Below are positions 1-7,509 of a stretch of 25,789 bases of DNA, one piece after another. How positions within the stretch are numbered: position 1 is the stretch's first letter; each line of letters begins with the position of its first letter. A model generated the notes under the pieces. That model did no database searches, was not told where the DNA came from, and saw only the letters and a list, made by a program, of their open reading frames with translations. The position numbers and the translations under genes were made by a program. The DNA is from Chloroflexota bacterium (GTDB taxonomy: Bacteria > Chloroflexota > Dehalococcoidia > SM23-28-2 > RBG-16-64-32). The DNA is taken from assembly GCA_005880075.1 (NCBI GenBank), contig VBJT01000128.1:1-25789 (forward strand), written 5' to 3'.

Positions 1-1880
1 CGGACCGCATCGGCGGCATCCGGAGGCTGGCGTTCTCGCGCCTGTATACCGGCAGCGAGCCGGACGGCTACCACGCGGCCGCCATGCCCAGCGATGGCTC
101 GCTCCTCCGGGCGCGGGCCAGCGGCGGCCGCGTCTACTACCAGCGCGTCGCTAACCCCGGCGCCGGCAGCAACTTCGCCTCATGGACGGACCTCGAGGCG
201 GCAGCGAACGCGGGAGTTGCGCTGTGCTCCGACGGCTCGCGCGTACTGCTTTTCTTCGTCGACCCGGGCGGGACCATACTCAAGGTGCGAGAGAGCACCG
301 ACAACGGCGCGACGCTCGGCGCGGCTGTGACCGTCGCTACGGCATCCGGCGCCGTCGTCTGGCTGGCCGCGGATGTCAAGCCGAACGGCGACGCGCTGCT
401 CCTCTACTCCGCAGGCGCAGCCGTCTATTCCGTAAAGCGCGCGGGCGGGTTATGGGGCTCGCCCGCCGCCTGGTCGAATAGCGCCGCCTCGATCACAGGC
501 CTTGCCTGCTACTACCAGGGCGACTGGAACGCCGTAATTTGCCAAACAAACTCCGCCGGCGAGGCCTTCGTCTCAACCGCCGTCTTCGGCGATGGCTTCT
601 CGCAGGCCGCGAATACGTGGTCTGCCCTGCGCGAGGTCACCCGCGCGAGCGCCGGCTCCAATGTCAGCTTCCGCGCGCCGTTTCTCTCGCAACCGGACAC
701 CTCCCGCCTGGCGTTCGTCGAGAAATACACCGGCAGCGCGGCTTACAACCGGCCCTACCACAGCTATTCGCCCGCGACCGCCGATTTCGCCTCGGACCTC
801 TGGCGCGAGCCCGTGCCGTTCGACCTGACCAGCGACTACGGGCAGGCGATCGCCTTCAGCGCCAACGCCGCCTGGCTCTGCACTCCTTCCGGCGTCTGGA
901 CGGCGAGCCTGGCGACCGTGCCGTTAGACATTAAGGCGGATGTGCTGGAAGCCGTAACGGACGACAAGCCGTTCGGCGGCCGTTGCCGCATAGTGCTGCG
1001 CAACGACGGCGGCCGCTATGCCACCCTCCCACCACAGATCAAAGCCGGTGCGGAGCTGCGCATGAGCCCCGGCTACCTGACCGCGAGCGGCCCGCAGGTC
1101 TCCGACGGCCCCGCCTACTGGGTCGATAGCATCGAGCGGCGTTCGGCGAAGGGCGAAGCGACGCTTCTGCTCGAAGGACGAGACGCCTGGTCGCTGCTGG
1201 AGCAATGGGTGGCGAGGCGGCAGTACGCCTGGGCCGCCGGAGAGCGCAATGTCTTCGGCATCCTCCAGTCCCTCTTCTCGCGCGCAGGGCTTGAGTTCTC
1301 GTCCGCCGGCAGCAGCGCGACGGCGGCGAACCAATATCCAGCCTTCACGGTTCATCCCGGCGATTCGGGTCTTACGGCTGTGAGGCGTCTTCTTGCCGCC
1401 GTCCCCGACGTCATCCTCGTGCGCGGCGAATTCGCGTTCCTGACCGAACCGCTCGCCTCCGAAGCGACGGATTACGCCTACGGAACAGACCATCCCCTTC
1501 TCGCCGGTCGGTACGCCGACCAAACACCGGCGACAAACCGGGCGGAGGTCTTCGGCAACGCCGTCTTCGGCGAGCGATTCGACTGGCCCGGTGTCCAGTC
1601 AACCTACGATAGGCTTCGCCAGGTGGACGACCGTAATCTCACCACAGTTGCGCAGGCGGAAACGCGGGCGGACGCCGTGCTGCGCGGGGCCGCTCTCGCC
1701 GCCATAAGCGGCGAGATCACCGTGCCCGTGAACTGCCAGGAGCTCTACGACGTCGTCGAAGTGACGGACGCCGGTGCCGGGCTCTCGGCCGCCCGCCGCC
1801 GCGTCCTTGGACTAGAACTGCGCTACATGACCGGTGCGCGGCCAGCGTATGAGCAGCGTATCTCTCTCGGCGCTCCCTAA
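1..1880 (+). CDS. Phage tail hub/baseplate-like structural protein, 5' end outside window
   Basis: The reading frame is open from base 3, so the ATG at 84 is probably internal and the true start lies upstream of the window. The first ~300 residues after that ATG are Ser/Ala/Trp-rich with repeated beta-propeller-like strands such as SDGSRVLLFFVDPGG and ESTDNGATLG, similar to BNR/sialidase blades. From about residue 310 the style changes to CRIVLRNDGGRY, a 'LDN-G-Y' motif I associate with phage tail proteins, followed by a mixed alpha/beta region with GRDAWSLLEQW and a beta-rich end. This suggests a receptor-binding propeller joined to a tail-hub domain. No other tail gene is visible, so this may be the edge of a prophage or a domesticated tail locus. 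The coding call is sure; the tail function is an inference. Confidence 0.6.
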   Translation, partial: DRIGGIRRLAFSRLYTGSEPDGYHAAAMPSDGSLLRARASGGRVYYQRVANPGAGSNFASWTDLEAAANAGVALCSDGSRVLLFFVDPGGTILKVRESTDNGATLGAAVTVATASGAVVWLAADVKPNGDALLLYSAGAAVYSVKRAGGLWGSPAAWSNSAASITGLACYYQGDWNAVICQTNSAGEAFVSTAVFGDGFSQAANTWSALREVTRASAGSNVSFRAPFLSQPDTSRLAFVEKYTGSAAYNRPYHSYSPATADFASDLWREPVPFDLTSDYGQAIAFSANAAWLCTPSGVWTASLATVPLDIKADVLEAVTDDKPFGGRCRIVLRNDGGRYATLPPQIKAGAELRMSPGYLTASGPQVSDGPAYWVDSIERRSAKGEATLLLEGRDAWSLLEQWVARRQYAWAAGERNVFGILQSLFSRAGLEFSSAGSSATAANQYPAFTVHPGDSGLTAVRRLLAAVPDVILVRGEFAFLTEPLASEATDYAYGTDHPLLAGRYADQTPATNRAEVFGNAVFGERFDWPGVQSTYDRLRQVDDRNLTTVAQAETRADAVLRGAALAAISGEITVPVNCQELYDVVEVTDAGAGLSAARRRVLGLELRYMTGARPAYEQRISLGAP

Positions 1881-1887
1881 AGAGATA

Positions 1888-1913
1888 CGCTCCTGCCCGC
1901 CCAGGCAGGAGCG
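1888..1913. terminator. Hairpin between convergent genes
   Basis: A perfect 10-bp stem, CGCTCCTGCC (1888-1897) with GGCAGGAGCG (1904-1913), has a 6-nt loop and begins 8 nt after the tail-protein stop. Read on the minus strand it is followed by TATCTCTTT, so it is a better intrinsic terminator for the small minus-strand genes. On the plus strand no T-tract follows. Confidence 0.6.
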
Positions 1914-1944
1914 CATCGCCCAATGGGAGAGGTAATTGTCGCTT

Positions 1945-2115
1945 TTATCGGCCCTTCTTGTGGCCTTCTTCCTTATGGTGCTTCATGACCGTGCGCGCCG
2001 CTACTTCCTTCGCGCGCTTGCCGTAGCGCCCTTCCTTCTGGGCGCTCTCCTTGATGTGCTCATACATGCGTTGTTCTTTGCCGCCGACGCCGGCGACGTG
2101 CTTCTTGCCCGGCAT
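1945..2115 (-). CDS. Small basic protein, paralogue 3 of 3 ('plasmid stabilization'-type annotation)
   Basis: A 56-residue protein starts at ATG 2115 behind a strong AGGAGGA ribosome site. Its core YEHIKESAQKEGRYGKRAKE is followed by VAARTV and a Lys/His/Arg-rich tail ending KKGR. Proteins with YEHIKES...AARTVNK are often annotated as plasmid stabilization proteins; to my knowledge no biochemical activity is established. It is the last gene of a three-gene tandem array, 10 nt after the second copy, and is followed by the hairpin at 1888-1913. The opposite strand also has an open frame here, but it encodes only low-complexity Leu/Ala/Phe sequence without a ribosome site and is judged a shadow. 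Confidence 0.75.
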   Translation of the reverse strand: MPGKKHVAGVGGKEQRMYEHIKESAQKEGRYGKRAKEVAARTVMKHHKEEGHKKGR

Positions 2116-2125
2116 CCGACTCCTC

Positions 2126-2275
2126 CTACTTCTTGTGTGTGGTCACGGTGCTTGTTGCGAGCTCCTTCGTGCGTTCGCCATAGGAAGTGTGAGCTTTATC
2201 CGTGACGTTCTCCGGTAACTTTCTGCGTTGCGCCTGCTTGCCGCCGCGGCGGCGGCCGGCTTTCTTTGCCGCCAT
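2126..2275 (-). CDS. Small basic protein, paralogue 2 of 3 (divergent)
   Basis: A 49-residue protein begins at ATG 2275, with GTAGGG upstream as a weak ribosome site, and starts MAAKKAGRRRGGKQAQRRK. The C-terminal half, SYGERTKELATSTV, keeps the pattern of its neighbours (KRAKEVAARTV and KRSKEIAARTV), while the YEHIKES part is replaced by ENVTDKAHT. It lies 7 nt after the first copy and 10 nt before the third, so the three are probably co-transcribed. It is the most diverged member; function unknown. The high Lys/Arg content would allow nucleic-acid binding, but this is only composition. Confidence 0.68.
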   Translation of the reverse strand: MAAKKAGRRRGGKQAQRRKLPENVTDKAHTSYGERTKELATSTVTTHKK

Positions 2276-2282
2276 CGTCGCC

Positions 2283-2426
2283 CTACTTGCGCTTATTCAC
2301 GGTCCGAGCGGCGATCTCTTTAGACCGCTTCGTGGACTTCCCGGACTTCTGAGCGCTCTCCTTGATGTGCTCATACATCCGGTTCTCTTTCTTGCTCGCG
2401 CCTCGTACGTGTTTTCTCTCAGGCAT
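2283..2426 (-). CDS. Small basic protein, paralogue 1 of 3
   Basis: A 47-residue protein starts at ATG 2426 with GAGAGGTG four bases upstream. It contains NRMYEHIKESAQKSG and KRSKEIAARTVNKRK, the best match of the three to the small family usually labelled plasmid stabilization protein. The RMYEHIKESAQK string is identical in the first and third paralogues, so the array arose by tandem duplication. As first gene it should carry the promoter, expected in 2427-2600. No toxin partner is adjacent, so there is no local support for a toxin-antitoxin role. Confidence 0.75.
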   Translation of the reverse strand: MPERKHVRGASKKENRMYEHIKESAQKSGKSTKRSKEIAARTVNKRK

Positions 2427-2661
2427 AAGACACCTCTCAAGCCAATCCTGTCATTAGCTTCGGTGAATGGGGGTTGCGGCTGAATAACAACAAAGCGGTC
2501 AGCGTTTCGAACGTGTAAAACCGCTTCGAGGCAGATCGCTTCGTCCCCGGTATTCTTCTGACTGCGTATCGAACCGGTTCGCCCCGTTTCGGCCCCGAAA
2601 TTACACCTAACCGCAAGGCTGCAGGACCCGGGAAAGCGTAAAATAGAAGAGCATCAAAATA
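2427..2661. other. Divergent intergenic region
   Basis: This 235-bp spacer separates the minus-strand small-gene array from the plus-strand sortase, so it should hold both promoters. Visible elements are the perfect palindrome CGAACCGGTTCG (2570-2581) and, before the sortase, TAAAAT near 2639 as a possible -10 without a convincing -35. No RNA gene is recognised. Confidence 0.5.
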
Positions 2662-3534
2662 ATGCCGGCGGGGGGCGGCAACTCAGTGTCCCGCAATGTC
2701 CTCATCTCTATATCGCTGATCGTCGTCGGGCTGGCGCTATCCATTGGCGCGTGGGCTTCCCTGACGGCGGAAGAGCCGGCGCCTCGCACTCAGGCTGTCC
2801 GGTCCTCGCCGGTAGCCACAGTCGTCACCGGCCGCGTTGCGATTACGCAGTTCCTCCCCGGGGCGACCCCCGTCCCAACGCTTCCGCCGACGCCGAGGCC
2901 CACTCGGCCGCCGACACCTCCGCCTACGCCCGAGCCAACACCCATACCCACACCCGTCGCGACTCCACCACCACCGCCCCCACCACCGCCGCCACCAGTG
3001 CCTCCGCCCGAACCGAGGCCCGCGCCGGTGCCCGAACCAACCCCCATTCCGCCGCCTCCTCCTCCGGTCAGTCCGGACCTCGTCCTGACGAAGGACCAGT
3101 TCCTCGCGGGGCGGCTCGTAATCCCACAGATCGGCCTTAACGCTCCACTCGAAGAGAGGACCGTGGACAGCAATGGCGTGATGCAAGACCCGAGTGGGAG
3201 GGAAGCCGTTGCCTGGTACCCGTTCGAGCCGCTCCCGAACGCCGGAGGAAACATCTTCCTGGCCGGCCACCTCACCGTTGCGAACTCACCTGCGGTCTTC
3301 TGGAATCTCCAAAACGTGCAGATCGGAGACCACGTGCTCATAAATGCCGGACAAGCTGACTTCTACTATTCCGTGACCAGCGCGGTCTATGAAACCAAGG
3401 CCGACGCGCTGCATGCCGTGCTCGACCCGGTGGACCGCGAGACCGTCACGCTGATGACGTGCGCCGGGAACTACATCCCATCAATCGGCGACTACACCGA
3501 CCGCTTGATCGTGCGCGCCGTGCGTATCAACTAA
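2662..3534 (+). CDS. Sortase family transpeptidase with proline-rich stalk
   Basis: Residues 12-34 form one N-terminal membrane helix (signal anchor). A long Pro/Thr/Ala stalk at about 65-138, including a run of ten or more prolines, carries the catalytic domain (140-290) away from the membrane. The catalytic set is visible: His203 in LAGHLT, Cys267 in TLMTCAG and Arg281 in TDRLIVRA. Sortases of this kind attach or cross-link proteins bearing C-terminal sorting signals; the substrate is not in this window. An in-frame GTG at 2686 (MSRNVLISIS) is an alternative start that places the membrane helix at the very N-terminus. The gene is single and convergent with the hydrolase at 3545. Confidence 0.9.
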   Translation: MPAGGGNSVSRNVLISISLIVVGLALSIGAWASLTAEEPAPRTQAVRSSPVATVVTGRVAITQFLPGATPVPTLPPTPRPTRPPTPPPTPEPTPIPTPVATPPPPPPPPPPPVPPPEPRPAPVPEPTPIPPPPPPVSPDLVLTKDQFLAGRLVIPQIGLNAPLEERTVDSNGVMQDPSGREAVAWYPFEPLPNAGGNIFLAGHLTVANSPAVFWNLQNVQIGDHVLINAGQADFYYSVTSAVYETKADALHAVLDPVDRETVTLMTCAGNYIPSIGDYTDRLIVRAVRIN

Positions 3535-3544
3535 GCGGTCGGCC

Positions 3545-4435
3545 TCAGACTATCCGTTGGCCCGCGACCGGCCGCCCGCTCTCGACGTCGTCGAGGAAGG
3601 CCTCGATCTCCGAGACGAATGTCTCCAACCGCCAGCGAGACCCGTGGCCGCAGTTCTTGCGTAGGACCAGCCGCGAGCTGGGAATCAGCTCGTGGTCGCG
3701 CAAGGCGCATGGCAGAAAGTCATCCCATTCGCCGATCATCACCAGCGTCGGCGCGCTGATCTTCGAGATGCGTTCGGTAAGGTCGGGGCGGTCAGCGATC
3801 GCCCACGCCGCGCCGATGTAACCTTCGGGCGTCATCAGCTTGAGGCGCTCGAAGTCCTCCTCAAACGTGTAAGGGCTCTCGGCGAGATGCGCGTCATTGG
3901 CCTTGGCCCACTCGTGCTGCCGGCGCTGCGTTTCCTCCAGCCCGCGCTCGCGAACGCTGTTCTCGAGGAGCGAAATGCCGAACGCCAGCCGCTTCTCCCA
4001 GGCGGCCGCTGCATCGTCATCGTCGGCCCGCGGGACGGCTGCCTTCGCCGCGTTGCCGCAGGTCGAATCGCAGACCAACACCGACGCGCACATCGCCGGA
4101 TAGTCGACGGCGAACTGCGCCGTCACCATCCCACCCATCGAGACCCCGCCAACGTGCGCGCGCTGAACCCCAATCGCGTTCAGCAAGGCGGCCAGATCGC
4201 TGGCGAAGACGGACATCGAGTAGTCCACCGGGTCGTGGGGCACCGTGGTGCGGTCGTGCCCGCGCACGTCGTACAGCACCAGCGGCCGCTTTTCAGCGAG
4301 CGACAGCAACTCCGGCCGCCACTGCCGGCTGGGTCCGGCGAAGCCGTGCGTCAGGACGAGCGGGAGACGCTCAGGCACATCTGGCCCCAGCCGGTCGTGC
4401 CAGATATCGATGCCGTTGGCGTGTACGGTCGGCAT
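3545..4435 (-). CDS. Alpha/beta-fold hydrolase
   Basis: A 296-residue cytoplasmic hydrolase. Visible are the oxyanion HGF motif (30-32), nucleophile elbow GVSMGG with Ser99, acid Asp238/239 in GEWDDF, and His264 in CGHGSRW: a complete Ser-Asp-His triad. The cap around 140-200 is charged and predicted helical. The substrate cannot be told from sequence; esterase, lactonase and C-C hydrolase members share this pattern. The start ATG at 4435 lies 5 nt after the stop of the upstream methyltransferase, so the two are very likely co-transcribed and may act on the same small molecule. Confidence 0.9.
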   Translation of the reverse strand: MPTVHANGIDIWHDRLGPDVPERLPLVLTHGFAGPSRQWRPELLSLAEKRPLVLYDVRGHDRTTVPHDPVDYSMSVFASDLAALLNAIGVQRAHVGGVSMGGMVTAQFAVDYPAMCASVLVCDSTCGNAAKAAVPRADDDDAAAAWEKRLAFGISLLENSVRERGLEETQRRQHEWAKANDAHLAESPYTFEEDFERLKLMTPEGYIGAAWAIADRPDLTERISKISAPTLVMIGEWDDFLPCALRDHELIPSSRLVLRKNCGHGSRWRLETFVSEIEAFLDDVESGRPVAGQRIV

Positions 4436-4440
4436 GAGGA

Positions 4441-5301
4441 CTACTTTCTGGCCGACGCGAGCAGGGGGTAGCCCGCAAGCGATACGCTGACGTTCGGATC
4501 GCCGCCCCCGGCCGCTGTCGCCACTTCCTCGCCGATCTGATCGCGCAGCGGCTTCGGAAGCGTCTCCAGCAGAGCGCGCAGCGGCCCCATGATCGCGGTG
4601 CAGAACTGCCAGTACTCATAGCCGCTATCCCAAACGGCCATCGGCAGCTCGAACGCCTCGACGCGGATGTCCCCGAAGCCGGCCCGCTCGAAGACGAACT
4701 CGAGCTTGCTTCGATCGGCGAGGGAGAAGATCCCGCCGGGCGCGCTCGGGTCCTGCGCGGGGACTTCGACGTGCTTGCGGACGGTGGCCATCGGGAGAAC
4801 GAGAAATGGGTTCCGCTCGGGCGGTCCCCAGACGGCGGCAGCAATACGCCCGCCCGGCTTCAGCGCCTCGTATGCCTGGTAGAGGAACTTCAGCGGCTCC
4901 GGCATGAACATCATTCCCCAGCGGCAGGTCACAGCATCGAACGAGGCCGGTTCGACGCCTAGCTCCTCGCCGTCCACGAGGCGGAACTCGACGTTCCCCA
5001 CACCCTGCGCGCTCGCCTTCTCGCGGGCCACCTCGATCATCTCGGCCGCCATATCAGTTGCAAGCACGAAGCCGCCCGGCCCGACCATCTTCGCGGCCGG
5101 GAGCGCCGGCTCGCCTGTCCCGCAGGCCACATCGAGCACCCGTTTGCCGGGTGCGACCTGGGCAAGCTCCAGCAGCATCTCCGTCACCGGGGCGCTGACG
5201 CGCATGATCTGTTCGTCGTAACGCTGCCAGCCCGCCGCCGCCTCGCCCCAGTCCTTCTTCTGCTGCTGCTTGACCTTTGCCGCGTCTACTTGTTGTGTCA
5301 T
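4441..5301 (-). CDS. Class I SAM-dependent methyltransferase (UbiE/type-11-like)
   Basis: The 286-residue product has motif I VLDVACGTG (55-63), an acidic end of beta-2 in VLATDMAAEM, then VDGEEL and ALKPGGRIAAAVWG, the normal order of a small-molecule methyltransferase. The start at ATG 5301 is chosen because GGAGG lies 7 nt upstream and the protein then begins MTQQVDAAKVKQQQKKDWGE; the frame extends 19 codons further upstream but without a ribosome site. The hydrolase gene follows 5 nt after its stop. The acceptor substrate is unknown. Confidence 0.88.
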   Translation of the reverse strand: MTQQVDAAKVKQQQKKDWGEAAAGWQRYDEQIMRVSAPVTEMLLELAQVAPGKRVLDVACGTGEPALPAAKMVGPGGFVLATDMAAEMIEVAREKASAQGVGNVEFRLVDGEELGVEPASFDAVTCRWGMMFMPEPLKFLYQAYEALKPGGRIAAAVWGPPERNPFLVLPMATVRKHVEVPAQDPSAPGGIFSLADRSKLEFVFERAGFGDIRVEAFELPMAVWDSGYEYWQFCTAIMGPLRALLETLPKPLRDQIGEEVATAAGGGDPNVSVSLAGYPLLASARK

Positions 5302-5388
5302 AAGCGCCTCCTCATCGAGCAACGAACTGCCTGTCAAGGCAGCCTGCTCGAACGTCAAACATCATACTCCGGGCTGCCGCCCACCCGT

Positions 5389-5934
5389 CTACTGAGGGAT
5401 GAGGATCACGTCGCCGGGCCGAAGCAGCGTAGCGTCGTCCTCCGACAGGCTATTGAAGGCCAGAAGGTCCAGATACCTGATTCCGTGCGCCGCTGCCACA
5501 CCGGAGACGGTGTCGCCGTCCTGCATGACGTACTGCAGCGGCGGCGGCGCGGCCGGCGGAGCCGTGGGCGCAGGCGTTACCTGGGCCGGCGGTGTGCCTT
5601 CTGCCGTTGCCCCCGGAGCAGCTGACGGGGCCGCAGTCCCGGCCGGGGCGTTTGGCGAGGCCGTCGGCAGCGGCGCGAGGGCCTTCGACGACTCACCCGG
5701 TAGCGCAGGCGGCCGGATAAGCAGCCAGAGAGCCAGCACACTGGTACCTAGAAGGGCAAATAGCGAGGCGCGGAAAACCGTGCCCGAAGGCGTGGCGCTT
5801 ACCGGGTCGAGGCACTGAGCGCACAGTGCCTGCCCGCCTGGAGCGTCTGGATCGCCGCCGTGTTCGCGGCAATAAGCGTTACTGCAGCGAGAACAGCGCT
5901 GGGTCGCCTCCCGGTCGCAGGCGTAGCATTCCAT
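5389..5934 (-). CDS. Zinc-finger, one-helix membrane protein with C-terminal LysM domain
   Basis: About 181 residues in three parts. The N-terminus (1-42) has CYAC, CSRC, CREH and CAQC pairs in B-box/zinc-ribbon spacing, so it probably binds zinc in the cytoplasm. A hydrophobic helix (about 53-71, ASLFALLGTSVLALWLL) is followed by an Ala/Pro/Thr linker. The C-terminus (about 134-181) is a LysM domain, YVMQDGDTVSGVAAAHG to LLRPGDVILIPQ, expected to bind peptidoglycan outside the membrane. ATG 5934 is preferred because it begins directly at the zinc finger; a GTG at 5952 in the same frame is possible and neither has a clear ribosome site. It follows rplL on the same strand by about 50 nt. Confidence 0.82.
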   Translation of the reverse strand: MECYACDREATQRCSRCSNAYCREHGGDPDAPGGQALCAQCLDPVSATPSGTVFRASLFALLGTSVLALWLLIRPPALPGESSKALAPLPTASPNAPAGTAAPSAAPGATAEGTPPAQVTPAPTAPPAAPPPLQYVMQDGDTVSGVAAAHGIRYLDLLAFNSLSEDDATLLRPGDVILIPQ

Positions 5935-5987
5935 AACGGCGGGCCGCCGCACACGCTTGTATACGGGCGGCTCGCTTATTGTAAACG

Positions 5988-6401
5988 CTATTGCATTTCG
6001 GCGGTAGCGCCCGCCTCCTGCAGCTTCTTGACGATACCCTCGGCGTCCGCCTTCGAAACGCCTTCCTTGACGTTCGCGGGCGCCGCCTCGACGAGGTCCT
6101 TTGCTTCCTTCAGCCCGAGCGTTGTCACCTCGCGGACCGCCTTGATTACGTTGATCTTGTTCGCGCCCACATCTTTCAGGACAATCGTGAACTCGGACTT
6201 CTCCTCCTCGGCCGCCGCCGGGGCAGCGCCGTCGCCACCTGCCGCCGATCCCCCCGCCGGAGCGGCCGCCATCGCTACGGGCGCAGCCGCTGTAATTCCG
6301 AATTCGTCCTGGATCTTCTGGTTGAGGTCACGCAGCTCGAGGATGGTCATCTCCTTGATGATGTCGAGCACTTGGTCGACCTTGTTCCCAGTCTTAGCCA
6401 T
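5988..6401 (-). CDS. rplL: Ribosomal protein L7/L12
   Basis: 137 residues: an N-terminal dimerisation/L10-binding helix pair (1-33, VDQVLDIIKEMTILELRDLN), an Ala/Gly/Pro hinge (38-65), and the globular domain EFTIVLKDVGANKINVIKAV to the C-terminus, with the GLKEAKDLVE helix that contacts translation factors. Length and order are normal, though the hinge is long. It starts inside the end of rplJ, overlapping by 8 nt, with GGAGGAG just upstream, the usual translational coupling that supplies several L12 copies per L10. Confidence 0.97.
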   Translation of the reverse strand: MAKTGNKVDQVLDIIKEMTILELRDLNQKIQDEFGITAAAPVAMAAAPAGGSAAGGDGAAPAAAEEEKSEFTIVLKDVGANKINVIKAVREVTTLGLKEAKDLVEAAPANVKEGVSKADAEGIVKKLQEAGATAEMQ

Positions 6402-7257
6402 TGTTCTCCTCCTTCGCCGTTTCCGGCTCTTCTGCTCCTGGTTCTTCTGTTATGGGCTCCTCTTCCACTTGTTGCTCCGCTTCCGGCGCCTCCTCCACTG
6501 CCGGCTCCTCCGCCGCTGGCTCTTCAGTCGCGGCCTCTTCCGTTGCAGGCTCCTCGACTGGCGGCTCCTCGGCCGCTGGCTCTTGCGCTGCCGGCTCCTC
6601 CGCCGCAGCCTTTTCGGTTGCGGGCGCTTCGCCTGGCGGCTCGTCCGCGGAAGACTCCTTCGCTGCCGGCTCTTCCACCACTGGCTCCTCCACGCCTATT
6701 CCCGCTGCCTCCATCTGCCGCGCCCGCGCTTCCACAAGCCCGGGCAGCTCGCTCAGGAGCGACTGCACGAGCAGCGTCAGCTCGCGTAGCGGGCCCTCCA
6801 TCAGGCCCACGAAGCCGGCCAGCGGCGACTGTATCTGGCCCATAAACTGCGCGAGCAAGACCGGCTTCGGCGGTACGCGGACGAGGTCCCGAAGGTCCTG
6901 CGCGCTCAACACGCGGCCGTCCATGAAGCCACCCCGCAACCCGAAGCCCGCCGGCGCTCCCTGGGCGTACCCGGCCAGCGCCTTCGCCGCCTCAATCACA
7001 TCTCCGTAGCCCATCGCCAGCGCCGTCGGCCCTTCGACGATTTCGAGCAGCTCCGGCTGGCCGGATTCGTTCGTCGCGAGACGCAGAAGCGTGTTCTTCA
7101 CCACTCTCACCTCTAGCCCGGCCTCCCGCAGCCGCCGCCGCATCTCGACCATCTCCTTCACGCGAAGGCCTCGGTAATCGGCGCTGGCCAGGAGCGTCGC
7201 CCGTTCGATGCGCTCTTTCAGGTCGGCGACCGTCTCGATCTTCTTCTGTGTTGGCAT
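6394..7257 (-). CDS. rplJ: Ribosomal protein L10 with long acidic repeat tail
   Basis: Residues 1-187 are an ordinary L10: N-terminal RNA-binding domain with ADYRGLRV and VVKNTLLRLA, then the C-terminal helix that carries L12 dimers. Residues 188-287 are an extra tail built from EEPA, EEPV and TEEP-like units, strongly acidic and probably disordered. L10 is normally about 165-180 residues, so the tail adds more than half again. The start at ATG 7257 follows GAGGAG by 5 nt; an upstream in-frame start 21 nt earlier lacks one. The gene is preceded by an L10 leader and overlaps rplL. Confidence 0.95.
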   Translation of the reverse strand: MPTQKKIETVADLKERIERATLLASADYRGLRVKEMVEMRRRLREAGLEVRVVKNTLLRLATNESGQPELLEIVEGPTALAMGYGDVIEAAKALAGYAQGAPAGFGLRGGFMDGRVLSAQDLRDLVRVPPKPVLLAQFMGQIQSPLAGFVGLMEGPLRELTLLVQSLLSELPGLVEARARQMEAAGIGVEEPVVEEPAAKESSADEPPGEAPATEKAAAEEPAAQEPAAEEPPVEEPATEEAATEEPAAEEPAVEEAPEAEQQVEEEPITEEPGAEEPETAKEENNG

Positions 7258-7276
7258 GGGCGCTCCTCGTACAACC

Positions 7277-7440
7277 AAAAATCCCTTGCCTCAAGGCAAG
7301 GGACGAAAAGCAGCGTCCGTCGAGCGCCGAAAAGCACTCCCGCTATGATCGATTGCTGTCGTCTTCTCGCCTCGGCGGGTTGGTGTCTTAACTCCGGCTC
7401 GGCGGAGACCCGCTGTCTAGGGCAGTAGTCTCTTTGGTCC
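7277..7440 (-). ncRNA. L10 leader (rplJ-rplL autoregulatory 5' UTR) with attenuator hairpin
   Basis: Read on the minus strand, the leader contains AGACAGCGGGTC and, further on, AACCCGCCGAGGCGAGAAGA, which pair through GCGGG/CCCGC and match the conserved L10-binding core of the known L10 leader family. It ends in a stem CCCTTGCC-TTGA-GGCAAGGG (7302 to 7283) followed by TTTTT (7281-7277), an intrinsic-terminator shape 20 nt before the rplJ start. This supports control by L10/L12 binding with premature termination. The assignment is by visible motif match; no covariance search was run. Confidence 0.8.
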
Positions 7441-7479
7441 TTCTAAGCTCCTCTATTCCCGGCTGGCTGGCTCTTCCGG

Positions 7480-7509
7480 ATTATACGCCCGCGCCCGTCG
7501 TCGTGGAAA
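7480..7509 (-). promoter_or_regulatory. Internal promoter for rplJL
   Basis: On the minus strand, TTTCCA (7509-7504), an 18-nt spacer and a perfect TATAAT (7485-7480) overlap the end of rplA. Transcription would begin about 30 nt before the L10 leader core, so the stalk genes can be expressed apart from rplKA. Confidence 0.6.

Noticed and set aside
1936..2483. Two plus-strand hydrophobic open frames (1936-2205, 2202-2483).
   Set aside because: They lie opposite three small minus-strand genes with ribosome sites and shared motifs; the Leu/Ala/Phe content is what the reverse of Lys/Glu-rich codons gives.
2570..2581. CGAACCGGTTCG as a possible SOS box before the small-gene array.
   Set aside because: The spacing does not fit the GAAC-N4-GTTC LexA pattern and no second copy is seen; kept only as a palindrome.
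3692..4471. A 259-codon plus-strand frame opposite the alpha/beta hydrolase.
   Set aside because: Antisense to a gene with a clear Ser-Asp-His triad; no ribosome site.
6401..7009. Ser/Gly-rich plus-strand repeat protein opposite rplJ.
   Set aside because: It is the reverse reading of the Glu/Pro/Ala repeats of the L10 tail.
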